A stretch of 64,000 bases of DNA from Solirubrobacter sp963736505 (lineage in GTDB: Bacteria; Actinomycetota; Thermoleophilia; Solirubrobacterales; Solirubrobacteraceae): positions 1,302,001-1,366,000 of the forward strand of contig CAVTOZ010000003.1 in assembly GCA_963736505.1 (NCBI GenBank). Direction: 5' to 3'. Position 1 is the first letter of the stretch. The number at the start of each line of letters is the position of its first letter. The notes under the pieces were generated by a model. That model did no database searches. It was not told the origin of the DNA and was given only the letters and a program-made list of their open reading frames with translations. Below, one piece after another: positions 50,657-59,682 of the stretch. Both the position numbers and the translations under genes were made by a program.

Positions 50657-53600
50657 ATGAGACATTGGTCGCCCCGGTCGGGAACCGGCGGGCGAATCGC
50701 GTTGCGCTGGTCCGCGCTGACGGCCGCGCTCGTCGTCACGGCGCCGATGGCCGTGGGAGTGGCGCTCGCCGACACGGTTCCGTACTCGCTGCCGGTGTCG
50801 TTGCCGGCGACGACGTCGTCGCCGCCCGTGGATCCCGCGGCTCCGTACACGCCGCTGGTCAAGAGCCTGATCGCGCAACTGCTGCCGTCCGACACGCCGA
50901 CGCTCGCGCAGATCCAGAACGCCGCCAAGCTGCTTCACGGCGGTGCCAACGGCACCTGCAACAACGTCGGCCCGGTCGCCGCGCCGACAGGCACGACGCC
51001 GGGGATCGTCCCGCTCTGCTGGTCCGATGCCGCGGGCGTGCTGCCCACGAGCGGGCCGAACGCGGGAACCGGGGACACGGGCACGCTCACGAGCGCGGCG
51101 CCTTCGCTGCTCGCGATGGCCGGAGCGTTCGATCCTGAGCTCGAGAACGCGTGGGGCCAGGTGCAGGGAGCCGAAGCCCGGGAGACGATGGTGACGGGGA
51201 TGTTCGGTCCGCAGACCGATCTCCTGCGGGTCCCCAACTGGCGCCGGGCGCTGCAGACCAACGGCGAGGACCCGCTGCTCTCCAGTGCGGTCGTCGCTTC
51301 CCAGATCGACGGCATCCAGGGCGCCGGCGCGATGTCGGAGATGAAGCACTTCGCCGGATACCACGGCCAACTCCATGCCGCACGCGTGCCCGGGACCGCG
51401 CCCACCACGATTCAGGACCAGGCGTTCCACGAAGTGCTCCTCGCACCGTTCGAAGGCGGCTTCGTCAACGGCAAGGCCGCCGGAGGCATGTGCTCCTATC
51501 AGACGTTCAGCGTCACCTCGCCCGCTCTCGCGCGGACGATCTCGCCCCTGGTCGCCGGCTCGCCGTTCGGTGTCGCCGGGACCTCGTGGCCGCTCAACGA
51601 AGCGCATACCGGCTGCGAGCAGCCGCTGCTCACGGACATCCTGCGCAACCAATGGCACTCGGTGGCGCTGATCGGCTCGGACTACTACACGCAGGAGACC
51701 AACGCCATCTTCCAGGGCTCGCTCGACCAGGAGATGCCCGCCTCGAGCGCCTACGACGGCGGCACGTCGACGACGAGCGTCTCCAGCAGCACGTGCGCCG
51801 ACGCCCTCGGCAACTGGACAAGCTGTTCTGCCGCAGGCGCGGTGCGCGTCTCCGGCATTCCGAACAACTTCCAGAACTCGGGCATGACCGGCTGCCCGGC
51901 CTACGGCTGCACGCTCGAGCAGGCGGTCTTCAAGGGCGGGGTCCCGCTGACGATCTTCAAACAGTCGCTCGCGCGCATCCTCTACCAGGAGGAGCGCTTC
52001 GGGATGCTCGGCTGCAACGACACGCCTGTCGCCGCCACCTGCACGAACCCGGGCGGCACCGGCGGCAACCGCAGCGGCACCGCGCCGCTGCCCTCGGGCC
52101 CCGCCAGCAGCGCGAATCCAACCCAGAACATCGGCACCAAGAGCGGCGACGCCGCGGTCGTCGAGAAGGCGGCCGAGGAGGGCGCCGTCCTGCTCAAGAA
52201 CAACGGCGGGCTCCCGATCTCCGCCGGCGCGCTTTCAGGCGGGGTCGCGGTCAGCGGGCCCGGGGCCGAGTACCTGGTCGCCGAACCGCAGGTCGAGTCC
52301 GCGACGGGCTTCCCGGACCGCATCGCGATCAACCCGCTGCAGCAGCTGCAGTCGTTGAGCGGCAACGCCGGCGCGTTCAGCTTCAGCCCGGTCAACGGCC
52401 CGACGGGCGCTCCCGTCCCGTCGTCGGCGCTGTCGAGTTCGTCGAGCTCGGTCACCGGATCGCTCACGCGCACCGGGCCCACTAACGGCACCGACGACAG
52501 CCTGGACTTCACGACCAGCTCGGCCAAGGGCCAGCTCGCACCTGGCACGTACACCTGGAGCGGCTACGTCTACGTGCCGACCGCCGACACCTACACGTTC
52601 CGCTTCCAGCAGAGCACGTCGATCCCGAACGCGAACGTCACGTTCGCGTTCGGCGCCCAGGGGGCGCAGCCCACGGCAAGGACCCTCGCGGCAGCGAGCA
52701 CGTTCTACTTCGGCCAGAACCGCGGGACGACCCCGGTGCCGGTCGGGATCACGCGTGCCGGCTACACCGAGGCCGGCCTGACCAACCGCCAGTACGCGGC
52801 GGGTGCCCTGACGGCGGGTTACTACCCGGTCACGATCACCGTCAAGAACACCTCGTCCGCCCCGGCCAGCTTCCGCTTCGCCTACTCGCGCGCGAGCGGC
52901 GATATCGCCGACGCGGCTGACGCCGCCCGTGGCAAGGCGCTGGCGGTCGTGTTCGTCAACGACTCCGGTGTCACGATCGTCCACGACGAGAGCACCACCG
53001 GCTCGTCTCCGACGACCCAGATCAGCCCGCTCCTGGACGCGCAGACCAAGCTGATCGACGCCGTGTCCGCGGCCAACCCGAACACCGTCGTGGTGCTCAA
53101 CACCGGCTCGCCGGTGATCGTCAAGTCGTGGATCGACAACCCGAACGTGAAGGCCGTTCTGGAGATGTGGAACGCCGGCTCTGAGGGTGGCACCGCCACG
53201 GCGCGGCTTCTCCTCGGTGAGGCCAACCCGAGCGGCAAGACCGCGGTCACCTGGCCGGTCAACGGCAGCGACACGATCTGGGGCTACAACCAGCCGACGG
53301 GCCTGTATCCGGGCGACACGGCAGGTACCCATCCGGAGCGCCTCAACGGCCTGCCGAGCAACGGAACGAGTTTCACCGAGGGCATCTACGTCGGCTACCG
53401 CTACTACGACAAGCTCGGGGTCCCCGTGCAGTTCCCGTTCGGCTTCGGACTGAGCTACACGTCCTTCTCGTTCTCGAACCTCGACGTCCGCCCGCGTTTC
53501 GACGGCACCGTCGACGTCAGCTATGACGTGACGAACAGCGGTTCCCGCGCCGGTGACGAGGTCGCACAGGTCTATGTCGGCCCCGGCCCCGACATTCCGG

Positions 53601-54262
53601 GCGTCCAGCAGGCGGTGCGCTCGCTCTCCGGCTTCGATCGGCTCTCGCTCGACCCCGGCCAGACCAAGCGCGTCACCACCACGCTGGCGGCCCGCGCGTT
53701 CCAGTACTGGGACACCAACACCCAGCGGTGGGTCACCGACTACGGCAGCCGCAGGATCTGGGTCGGCGACGCCGACGCCAACGCCAACCTCCCGCTCTCC
53801 GCGACGACCGCGCCGCTGTCGGCCACCAGCACGACCAGCACGGTCGGCGGGACGGTGCCCGCCACGCTGTCGCTGTCCCTCGGCGCTCCTGCGACGTTCG
53901 GGGCGTTCACCCCTGGAGTCGCGACGGACTACACCGCCGCGCTCGCCGCCACCGTGACCTCGAGCGCCGGCGATGGCACCCTCTCGGTGTCCGATTCGAG
54001 CGCAACGGCTCCCGGTCACCTCGTCAACGGCGGGTTCTCGCTGCCCTCGGCGCTCCAGGCCAAGGCGTCGAGTCCGGCCGGGAGCGGAACCGCGTTCGCG
54101 GCTCTCGCCGCGAGCCCGATCTCGCTGTTGACCTACAGCGGCCCCGTGTCCAACGACCCGGTGTCGATCGCGTTCAGCCAGCACATCGGCGCCGGCGACG
54201 CCCTGCGCACGGGCAGCTACGGCAAGACGTTGACGTTCACCCTGTCGACGACGCAGCCCTAG
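50657..54262 (+). CDS. Secreted GH3 beta-glucosidase with PA14 insert, FN3-like and C-terminal surface domain
   Basis: 1201 residues. Signal region about 15-39. The GH3 N-domain (60-450) has the KH pair (Lys230-His231 in EMKHFAGY) and nucleophile Asp342 in ALIGSDYY. The second GH3 domain is interrupted by a PA14-like module (about 610-760; LAPGTYTWSGYVYVPTADTYTFRF). VLEMWNAGSEGG and GFGLSYTSFSF belong to the C-domain, and a FN3-like domain follows. The last 120 residues match the C-terminus of the subtilase-like protein at 33638 and end LTFTLSTTQP. Strong ribosome site AGGAGAGGGAG. Expected to release glucose from beta-linked plant glucosides outside the cell. Confidence 0.9.
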   Translation: MRHWSPRSGTGGRIALRWSALTAALVVTAPMAVGVALADTVPYSLPVSLPATTSSPPVDPAAPYTPLVKSLIAQLLPSDTPTLAQIQNAAKLLHGGANGTCNNVGPVAAPTGTTPGIVPLCWSDAAGVLPTSGPNAGTGDTGTLTSAAPSLLAMAGAFDPELENAWGQVQGAEARETMVTGMFGPQTDLLRVPNWRRALQTNGEDPLLSSAVVASQIDGIQGAGAMSEMKHFAGYHGQLHAARVPGTAPTTIQDQAFHEVLLAPFEGGFVNGKAAGGMCSYQTFSVTSPALARTISPLVAGSPFGVAGTSWPLNEAHTGCEQPLLTDILRNQWHSVALIGSDYYTQETNAIFQGSLDQEMPASSAYDGGTSTTSVSSSTCADALGNWTSCSAAGAVRVSGIPNNFQNSGMTGCPAYGCTLEQAVFKGGVPLTIFKQSLARILYQEERFGMLGCNDTPVAATCTNPGGTGGNRSGTAPLPSGPASSANPTQNIGTKSGDAAVVEKAAEEGAVLLKNNGGLPISAGALSGGVAVSGPGAEYLVAEPQVESATGFPDRIAINPLQQLQSLSGNAGAFSFSPVNGPTGAPVPSSALSSSSSSVTGSLTRTGPTNGTDDSLDFTTSSAKGQLAPGTYTWSGYVYVPTADTYTFRFQQSTSIPNANVTFAFGAQGAQPTARTLAAASTFYFGQNRGTTPVPVGITRAGYTEAGLTNRQYAAGALTAGYYPVTITVKNTSSAPASFRFAYSRASGDIADAADAARGKALAVVFVNDSGVTIVHDESTTGSSPTTQISPLLDAQTKLIDAVSAANPNTVVVLNTGSPVIVKSWIDNPNVKAVLEMWNAGSEGGTATARLLLGEANPSGKTAVTWPVNGSDTIWGYNQPTGLYPGDTAGTHPERLNGLPSNGTSFTEGIYVGYRYYDKLGVPVQFPFGFGLSYTSFSFSNLDVRPRFDGTVDVSYDVTNSGSRAGDEVAQVYVGPGPDIPGVQQAVRSLSGFDRLSLDPGQTKRVTTTLAARAFQYWDTNTQRWVTDYGSRRIWVGDADANANLPLSATTAPLSATSTTSTVGGTVPATLSLSLGAPATFGAFTPGVATDYTAALAATVTSSAGDGTLSVSDSSATAPGHLVNGGFSLPSALQAKASSPAGSGTAFAALAASPISLLTYSGPVSNDPVSIAFSQHIGAGDALRTGSYGKTLTFTLSTTQP

Positions 54263-54276
54263 CCGAAAACGGCTCT

Positions 54277-54301
54277 CTGGGCGCCCGAGCAGGGCGCCCA
54301 G
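54277..54301 (+). terminator. Terminator hairpin after the GH3 gene
   Basis: CTGGGCGCCC (54277-54286), loop GAGCA, GGGCGCCCAG (54292-54301): a perfect 10-bp stem 14 bp after the stop. Confidence 0.75.
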
Positions 54302-54305
54302 GGAG

Positions 54306-54620
54306 TCAGGTTCCGCGCCTGCCGCTGACGCGCGAGCTCCGGAAGACCCGGGCGGCAGACCGGGCCGTCCGGTCATCTCCCCGGCTGCGTGCGAGCGTGG
54401 CTTCGCGCTGCTCGCACCAGAGCTCGCGGCCGGACCGGTACTCGCTCTCGCGACCGATGCAGCGGTAGTTGCTGTTCAGGCCGTCGTTGCGAGGCGCCGG
54501 CAGAGGCGGGTTGAACGGCTTGACGCTGAGCGAGCTCGTCTGGCCGGTCACCGGGAACGTGACCGTGCCGGGCGCCTTGCCGTTCTGGACCCAGTCGACC
54601 AGCTCGTCCATGAGGTCCAC
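54306..54620 (-). pseudogene. C-terminal fragment of a hydrolase, possibly tannase/feruloyl-esterase-like
   Basis: A 104-codon frame starting MDLMDELVDWVQNGKAPGTV, with NSNYRC and a Cys-containing tail (LWCEQREA). The 'LVDWVxxGKAP' stretch is like the end of tannase/feruloyl esterase proteins. Homology would need several hundred residues upstream, but there the sequence switches to an unrelated relaxase fragment on the other strand. It looks cut by the insertion or rearrangement that begins near 54650. Family assignment is tentative. Confidence 0.4.
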
Positions 54621-54680
54621 CGGCGCGGCGGGATCGCCGATCGGGTAAGGAGCCCGTCGCGGTCCAGAGCCGCGCCTCCG

Positions 54681-56135
54681 GGTTGCGTCGTAGTGGCGGC
54701 GGAGGCTGGCGCCGGGAAGACGTTCGCGCTCGGGGCGGCGCGCGAAGCGTGGCAGGCGGCCGGCTACTCGGTGCTCGGCGTCGCGGTTGCACGCCGGGCG
54801 GCGAACGAGCTGCAGGCAGGTGCCGGGATCCAGAGCACGAGCGTCGCGGCGCTACTCGCGGATCTTCGGCACGCGCAGCTGCCCGAACGGAGCGTGTTGG
54901 TCGTCGAGGCCGGGATGCTGGCGACACGGCAGCTCGTCGAGCTGATCGACCACGTGAAGCAGGTCGAGGGCAAGCTCGTGCTAGTCGGCGACCATCGGCA
55001 GCTGCCGGAGATCGACGCCGGCGGCTCGTTCCTTGGGCTCGTGCGGCGCGGGCTGGCTGTCGAGCTAGGCGAGAACGTCCGGCAGGTCAACACGTGGGAA
55101 CGCGAGGCGCTCGATCAGCTGCGGATCGGTGGGGCGGATTCGGCGCTCGCGCGCTACGTGGAACATGACGCGCTGGTGGCCGAGCCGACCGACGACGAAA
55201 CACGCGAGCGGCTGGTGCGGGACTGGCTCGAGGCGAAGCCCGGGATCGACTGCGTAATGATCGCCCAGCGCCGTGCCGACGTCGCCGACCTCAACGCGCG
55301 CGCTCGCACGCGACTACTCGAAGCCGGGGCGATCGGCGGCGACGAGCTCGTGCTGTCGGGCGGCGCGTTCGCGGTCGGCGACCGGGTCGTGGTCAAGCGG
55401 AATCACTTCCGCCGCGGCGTCAGCAACGGCCAGCGAGGACAGATCGTCGCTATCGACACCTCTGCCGGCTCGCTGGCGCTCGATTGCGACGGCCGGCGCG
55501 TTCAGCTCGACCACTCGTTCCGTAACGGCGTGACGCATGACGGCGAGCCGACGCTGCTTCACGGCTACGCGATCACCGGCCATGTCGCCCAAGGCGCGAC
55601 GGTCGACCGCGCGTTCGTGCTCGCAGGCGAAGGAATGAGTCGCGAATGGGCGTACGTCGCGCTGAGCCGCGGCCGGCTCGGCAACCGGCTCTACGTCGCG
55701 GCTCGACCCGACGATGGGCGCGCCGAGTTCGCACCCAGCGATCGCAACCTGCGCGATCCCATCGAGCGGATGGCGGCCGCGATGCGAGAGAGCCGGGCAC
55801 AGGTTCTCGCGATCGACAGCGGGTCGAGCATCCTCGGTGAGCGCCGGATCGAGGCCGACCGTGCCGCGCGGGAGAGGCGCGGGCTCGAACGCCAAGGCCG
55901 CACGTGGCTCCCCCGGCGCCGCCGCCGGCTCGAACAGGCTCGTCAACGTGAACGCGCCGCGGCCGCGGCGCTGGTGGACGCCGAGCGAACGGAGAGCGAG
56001 CGCCGGCACGGCGCGCGTCCGTTCGTGACCGAACACGAGCTCGACGCCCGCCTCGACGCCAACCGGGAACGTCTCGCCGAGTGCGCGACGGAACGGATCC
56101 TTCGGCGGAGCCGAGCCTTCGGCCGGGAGCTATGA
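54681..56135 (+). pseudogene. TraA/MobA-type relaxase-helicase, 3' part only
   Basis: Homology starts abruptly at the Walker A of the RecD-like helicase (VVVAAEAGAGKTFALGAAREAW). It continues through LVVEAGMLATRQLVELI, LVGDHRQLPEIDAGGSFLGL, VMIAQRRADVADLNARAR, a helicase motif V/VI region (HGYAITGHVAQGATVDRAFVL, WAYVALSRGR) and a basic coiled tail. The N-terminal relaxase with its catalytic Tyr and His triad is absent. GTG 54693 is the first start in frame, so a helicase-only product is possible, but the gene is most simply a truncated conjugation gene. It overlaps the next gene by ATGA. Confidence 0.8.
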
Positions 56136-56389
56136 CCGTGCCGAGAGCCTCCGTCCGCCCGAACCAGCCGCTTCCGCGCTACACGCTCACGCGCCGCGAG
56201 GCCGCCGCGGCGCTCAGCATCAGCCTCAACCATTTCGAGCGTCACGTGCAGCCCGAGCTCAAGGTCGTGCCGTCGGGCCAGCTCATCCTGATCCCCGTCA
56301 GCGAGCTCGAGCGCTGGGTCCAGCGGCACGCGCGATTCCTTGTCGACGGGCCCGTGCTAGCGCTGGAACCGAATCCGAATCGTGCCTGA
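56132..56389 (+). CDS. Excisionase-like helix-turn-helix protein
   Basis: 85 residues with a MerR/HTH_17-type domain: LPRYTLTRREAAAALSISLNHFERHVQPELKVVPSGQLILIPVSELERWVQRH. Small proteins like this direct excision of integrative elements or regulate them. Its start overlaps the relaxase fragment stop by 4 nt. With the integrase dead, a role in excision is no longer likely. Confidence 0.78.
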   Translation: MTVPRASVRPNQPLPRYTLTRREAAAALSISLNHFERHVQPELKVVPSGQLILIPVSELERWVQRHARFLVDGPVLALEPNPNRA

Positions 56390-56426
56390 CGCGGCGCGTT
56401 CTCCGTGCGCCGATGCAACGTCCCCG

Positions 56427-56524
56427 AGAACGACAAGAGCCGCCTCATGGGCGGCTCTATCTCCGCTATCGGCAAGCGACGGGTGGACCTTTAGCGATCG
56501 TCTCGATGCTGGCGCGTTGGCGCT
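56427..56524. repeat. Dispersed repeat, copy 2 (with terminator-like hairpin)
   Basis: Begins GAACGACAAGAGCCGCC and contains the 9-bp perfect hairpin AGAGCCGCC-TCATG-GGCGGCTCT (56436-56458). It then keeps ATCGGCA, TTTAGCGATCGTCT and GCTGGCGCGTTGGCGCTC, in the same order as copy 1 at 23550-23650. It lies just after the excisionase-like gene and may also terminate that transcript. Confidence 0.6.
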
Positions 56525-56604
56525 CATCGGCTCGGGTCAGCGACTTTGGACGACGTGGTCCGCTCGGAACCATCCCGGCTGGTTGTCGCTGGCCACGACC
56601 GTCG

Positions 56605-56883
56605 TCAGGCGGCCACGATTTGATCCGGCCAACGTCCGGACCGGATTCGCCGATAGAGCGTGTCAGGCGCGAGATCGGCGCCGCTCGGCCACACGATCGT
56701 GCCGAGTTCGGGATCGACCGAGACCTGCGCGAAGCCATCTGGGGTCCGGGCCTCCGCGAATACGGGTCCCCGCATGCGGTCTAGGAGGTCGATGTCGCCG
56801 ACGAGGCCGTCGGCAAACTCCAGGCGCAGCACGCCGTGGCGGACGACGGTGACGCCGGTGATGTCCTGTGCGAAGGCGGTCAT
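56605..56883 (-). CDS. DUF2442 domain protein
   Basis: 92 residues: GVTVVRHGVLRLEFADGLVGDIDLLDRMRGPVFAEARTPDGFAQVSVDPELGTIVWPSGADLAPDTLYRRI, the full DUF2442 layout with the closing 'G-T-I-x-W-P-x-G-x-D-x-A-P-D-x-L'. DUF2442 proteins are often encoded beside DUF4160 partners in toxin-antitoxin-like pairs; no DUF4160 gene is adjacent here, so this may be an orphan. Confidence 0.88.
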   Translation of the reverse strand: MTAFAQDITGVTVVRHGVLRLEFADGLVGDIDLLDRMRGPVFAEARTPDGFAQVSVDPELGTIVWPSGADLAPDTLYRRIRSGRWPDQIVAA

Positions 56884-57061
56884 CGCAACGGTTCGATCGG
56901 ATTCAGTGTCTCACCCGCACGAGCTCGCGCTCTCGTCGCCGGCCCAGCCCGCAATGTTCGGCGCGAGGTCGCGCGTTTCCACGATCTCTGAACTATTCAA
57001 GATCGCAGCCTCGCGCCGCTGCGTTGCTGCGAGGGCGGTCTCTGTGGTGGAGACTGGCGAC

Positions 57062-57787
57062 GTGAATCTCGATGCGCTCTGGCACGACCTCGAGTGTGGG
57101 GATTACCGAGAGGATCTGCCATTGTGGCGGTCGCTGGCCGCTCGGTCCGGGGGTCCGGTGCTCGACGTCGGGGCTGGAACGGGGCGGGTGACGCTCGACC
57201 TCGCCTCGGGCGGTGTTGAGGTGGTCGCGTTGGACATCGAGGCGGCTCTGCTCGCCGCGCTCGCGCACCGCGCCCGCGGATTGCCGGTCGAGACGATTGT
57301 CGCCGACGCCTGCCGCTTCGAGCTGGCTCGGCGGTTCCCGCTGATCGTAGTGCCGATGCAGACGCTGCAGCTGCTGGGAGGAGCCCACCGTCGCGCCGCC
57401 TTTCTACGGCGCGCACTGGCTCACCTGGAGCCGAGAGGGTTGCTGGCCGCGACGCTGGCGGACGCGTTGGACTGCTTTGACGAGGTCCACGCGCTGCCGC
57501 CGCCGCCCGAGGGTCGCTGGGTCGCTGACGTGTACTACGCGAGCCAACTGCTGGCGGTGAGCGACGACGGCGGGCGCGCGACGATCCATCGACGGCGCAA
57601 CATCATCGGACCCCACGAGCACCGCCACGCCGAGGACGTCTTGATCGACCTGGACTGCCTGTCCACCGAGCAGGTCGCGGCTGAGGCCGCCGTGCTCGGC
57701 TTCGTCGCCGAGCCGCCCCAACACGTACCTGAGACCGATCGGTATCTCGGATCCGCGGTCGCGATGCTGCGCGCGCCACGCGTCTAA
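57062..57787 (+). CDS. Class I SAM-dependent methyltransferase
   Basis: 241 residues. Motif I is GPVLDVGAGTGRVTLDLA, acidic motif II VVALDIEAALLAAL, and motif III around FPLIVVPMQTLQLLGG. The C-terminal half has an RRNIIGPHEHRHAEDVLIDLDCL strand pair. Substrate unknown. GTG 57062 is chosen because GAGACT lies 6 nt upstream. It is monocistronic, and the following 238 bp (57788-58025) show no gene. Confidence 0.88.
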   Translation: MNLDALWHDLECGDYREDLPLWRSLAARSGGPVLDVGAGTGRVTLDLASGGVEVVALDIEAALLAALAHRARGLPVETIVADACRFELARRFPLIVVPMQTLQLLGGAHRRAAFLRRALAHLEPRGLLAATLADALDCFDEVHALPPPPEGRWVADVYYASQLLAVSDDGGRATIHRRRNIIGPHEHRHAEDVLIDLDCLSTEQVAAEAAVLGFVAEPPQHVPETDRYLGSAVAMLRAPRV

Positions 57788-58025
57788 TCGCGTCGCCTTG
57801 AAGCGGGACATCCCTGCGGCCCGCTGCTCCTCGCGCAAAGGGCGAGCGACGCTCGCCATCTCACCCGGCCGCTCGCCAAGAGATCGCGCCTGTGCGTCCG
57901 CCGCTTGTGCGCGGGATCGTGCTGACCGCGACCGCCGCGCACGGCGCGCCGCAGACCCATCGGTACTCAGACGATGTCAGCGAGCTCGCGACCCCAGTCG
58001 ACGGCAGCGTCGACGTGCCCCTGGA

Positions 58026-58235
58026 TCACCCGTCGTCGCGCATCTGCGTCACGGCGGCACGCACGGTCTTGATGATGTACGTCAACGCGAGGACGAAGAA
58101 CGCCGCACCAACAAGAGCTTGGATATGTTCCTCGCGAGCCGGTGTGCGGGAGGCGACCCGCCGGGCGACGACGTCCGCGACCTTCTGCCTCCAGCCCTGT
58201 AGCCCTGCCCGACCCAGTTCGATCGCCGCCGTCAT
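58026..58235 (-). CDS. Small single-pass membrane protein, 69 aa
   Basis: MTAAIELGRAGLQGWRQKVADVV, then a basic loop (ASRTPAREEHI) and one membrane helix (QALVGAAFFVLALTYIIKTV). AAGGAG lies 8 nt before the ATG, which favours this start over longer upstream frames. Function unknown; the layout (short helix, basic loop, one TM) recurs in uncharacterised actinobacterial proteins. Confidence 0.68.
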   Translation of the reverse strand: MTAAIELGRAGLQGWRQKVADVVARRVASRTPAREEHIQALVGAAFFVLALTYIIKTVRAAVTQMRDDG

Positions 58236-58410
58236 GTGCGCTGCTCCTTGGATTGTTGCCGGAACGACGGAATCTAGGCGACGATCCGGCGCGCGGCGGC
58301 CCGCGCTCGCGCAAAGCCATAGTGCTGGAGCGGTCGCAGCCGCTGCGGCGTCGGCAGGCGACATGAGTGAGAGGGAGTCGCAGTGGCCACACATCGATCG
58401 CGGCGGCCGG

Positions 58411-59106
58411 TCAGGGCGCCACGCGCTGGATCCCGTTCGCCGCGAGGACGATCTGGAAGCGGTCATTCTGATACGTCATCTCGGTCGGGATCCCGTTCGC
58501 GACGAAGAACCGCCGCACCGGCGTCCCCGTGTTGTTGAGCACGACCAGGCTGAAGCTGCGGTGCGCCCCGGGGTCGTTCGCCATCGCCGCGGCGAACCAG
58601 GCGTCGAACTCGAGCGAGCTGCCGGTCGGCCCGCCGACGCGAACGGTGCACGTGGCTGGCGTCGCGCAGCCGGCGAGGTACGCCGTCCCGCTGCCGATCT
58701 CGAATCCGTCGATCGTCACGCTCACCCGGCCGTTGTTGATGAGATCGCTGCCCGGGCAGAGCAGCACGTCGCACGCGGACAGGCCCGATAGGCCCTGCTC
58801 CCCGCGATCGCCCTTGTCGCCCTTGGCGCCGGGCTCGCCCCGCGGACCGGCCGCACCGGGCGGGCCGGCGGGGCCGGCCGGGCCCTGCAGACCCGCCGGC
58901 AGCGCGCCACGCGCGAAGTCCGCAGCCCGCAAGCTGCCGTTCGCGACCTTCTGTCCCGTCACCGCGTTGTCCTTGAGCTGACGCTCGCCGACGCTGTTCG
59001 CCGGCAGCGTGGCCGCGGCCCACGACACACCGCCGAGGGCGACGAACAGCGCCAGCGACGACATCACGTTGGCGTAGCTGAGCCTGCGCGAGCGGCGTGC
59101 GGGCAT
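58411..59106 (-). CDS. Secreted collagen-like protein of a Thermoleophilia-type family
   Basis: 231 residues. The N-terminus LSYANVMSSLALFVALGGVSWA is a signal/anchor segment, followed by the family hallmark NSVGERQLKDNAVTGQKVANGSLRAADF. Then come about 13 Gly-x-y triplets (GLQGPAGPAGPPGAAGPRG onward) and a globular C-domain with Cys pairs (ACDVLLC, AGCATPATC). I know this N-terminal plus Gly-x-y layout from many Solirubrobacterales surface proteins; role unproven. GAGGAGG lies 8 nt before ATG 59106. Confidence 0.82.
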   Translation of the reverse strand: MPARRSRRLSYANVMSSLALFVALGGVSWAAATLPANSVGERQLKDNAVTGQKVANGSLRAADFARGALPAGLQGPAGPAGPPGAAGPRGEPGAKGDKGDRGEQGLSGLSACDVLLCPGSDLINNGRVSVTIDGFEIGSGTAYLAGCATPATCTVRVGGPTGSSLEFDAWFAAAMANDPGAHRSFSLVVLNNTGTPVRRFFVANGIPTEMTYQNDRFQIVLAANGIQRVAP

Positions 59107-59626
59107 GGGTCGGTCCTCCTCGGCAGCGGGAACCGCCAACGCTATGCGCTGCGACGCGGGCGAAGCAAACGGTCTGACGCGATCGGCGCGCCGCTCGCTC
59201 GTGCGCCGAGACGCAACACTCCGCACTGCGCCAACGGCTGCTCCAGGACCCGGCCTCCGTGCACGCTTCCAGCGCGATCCGGCCGCCGCCGCCAGTGAGG
59301 GCGGGATCCTCCGCTCGCCGCGCGCCTCGCCACGGACCCGACCCGCGCCCCGAGGTCCTCGAGGTCCGGGACTCGCGCTCGAGCGTCGCCGGCGCCATGT
59401 TCGCCGCGGCCGTAGAAGGGCTCGGGCCGCCGGCGCTGTCCGAGGGATTCGCGGAGCGCGCGCCGGACGCACATCAAGACGAAGCAGCGCGCTGCTCCTT
59501 TCGCGTGGATCCGGTAGCGCGGCTGCGAGTCCAGCTTAAGGCCGCGTCGCTGTCGCCTTAGACGAATACGAGCAGCGACGACAACGGCGAGCCGACGGCT
59601 GCTATTCAACGATTTCGGCACTGTCG
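59107..59626. other. 520 bp without a recognised gene
   Basis: Open frames on both strands are Arg/Pro/Ala-rich artefacts with no start context. No repeat or RNA structure stands out until the hairpins at 59627. Confidence 0.5.
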
Positions 59627-59670
59627 TCCCGCTGGTCTCAGCGGGAATGCTGCCATGCGCGCATGGCAGC
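59627..59670. terminator. Tandem hairpins downstream of the integrase relic
   Basis: TCCCGCTG-GTCT-CAGCGGGA (59627-59646) is followed after 2 bp by a perfect 22-bp palindrome (59649-59670; half-site GCTGCCATGCG). They lie 13-56 bp beyond the integrase stop on the minus strand, so they may terminate it. The long palindrome, lacking a loop, could instead be a protein-binding site. Confidence 0.55.
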
Positions 59671-59682
59671 GGCGCGAGTGCT

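Noticed and set aside
57892..58791. 299-codon plus-strand ORF
   Set aside because: It runs antisense to the small membrane protein and the collagen-like gene, both of which have good ribosome sites.
59259..59561. Possible enolase-like N-terminus (VLEVRDSR)
   Set aside because: A four- or five-residue resemblance in an Arg/Pro-rich frame without any further enolase motif.
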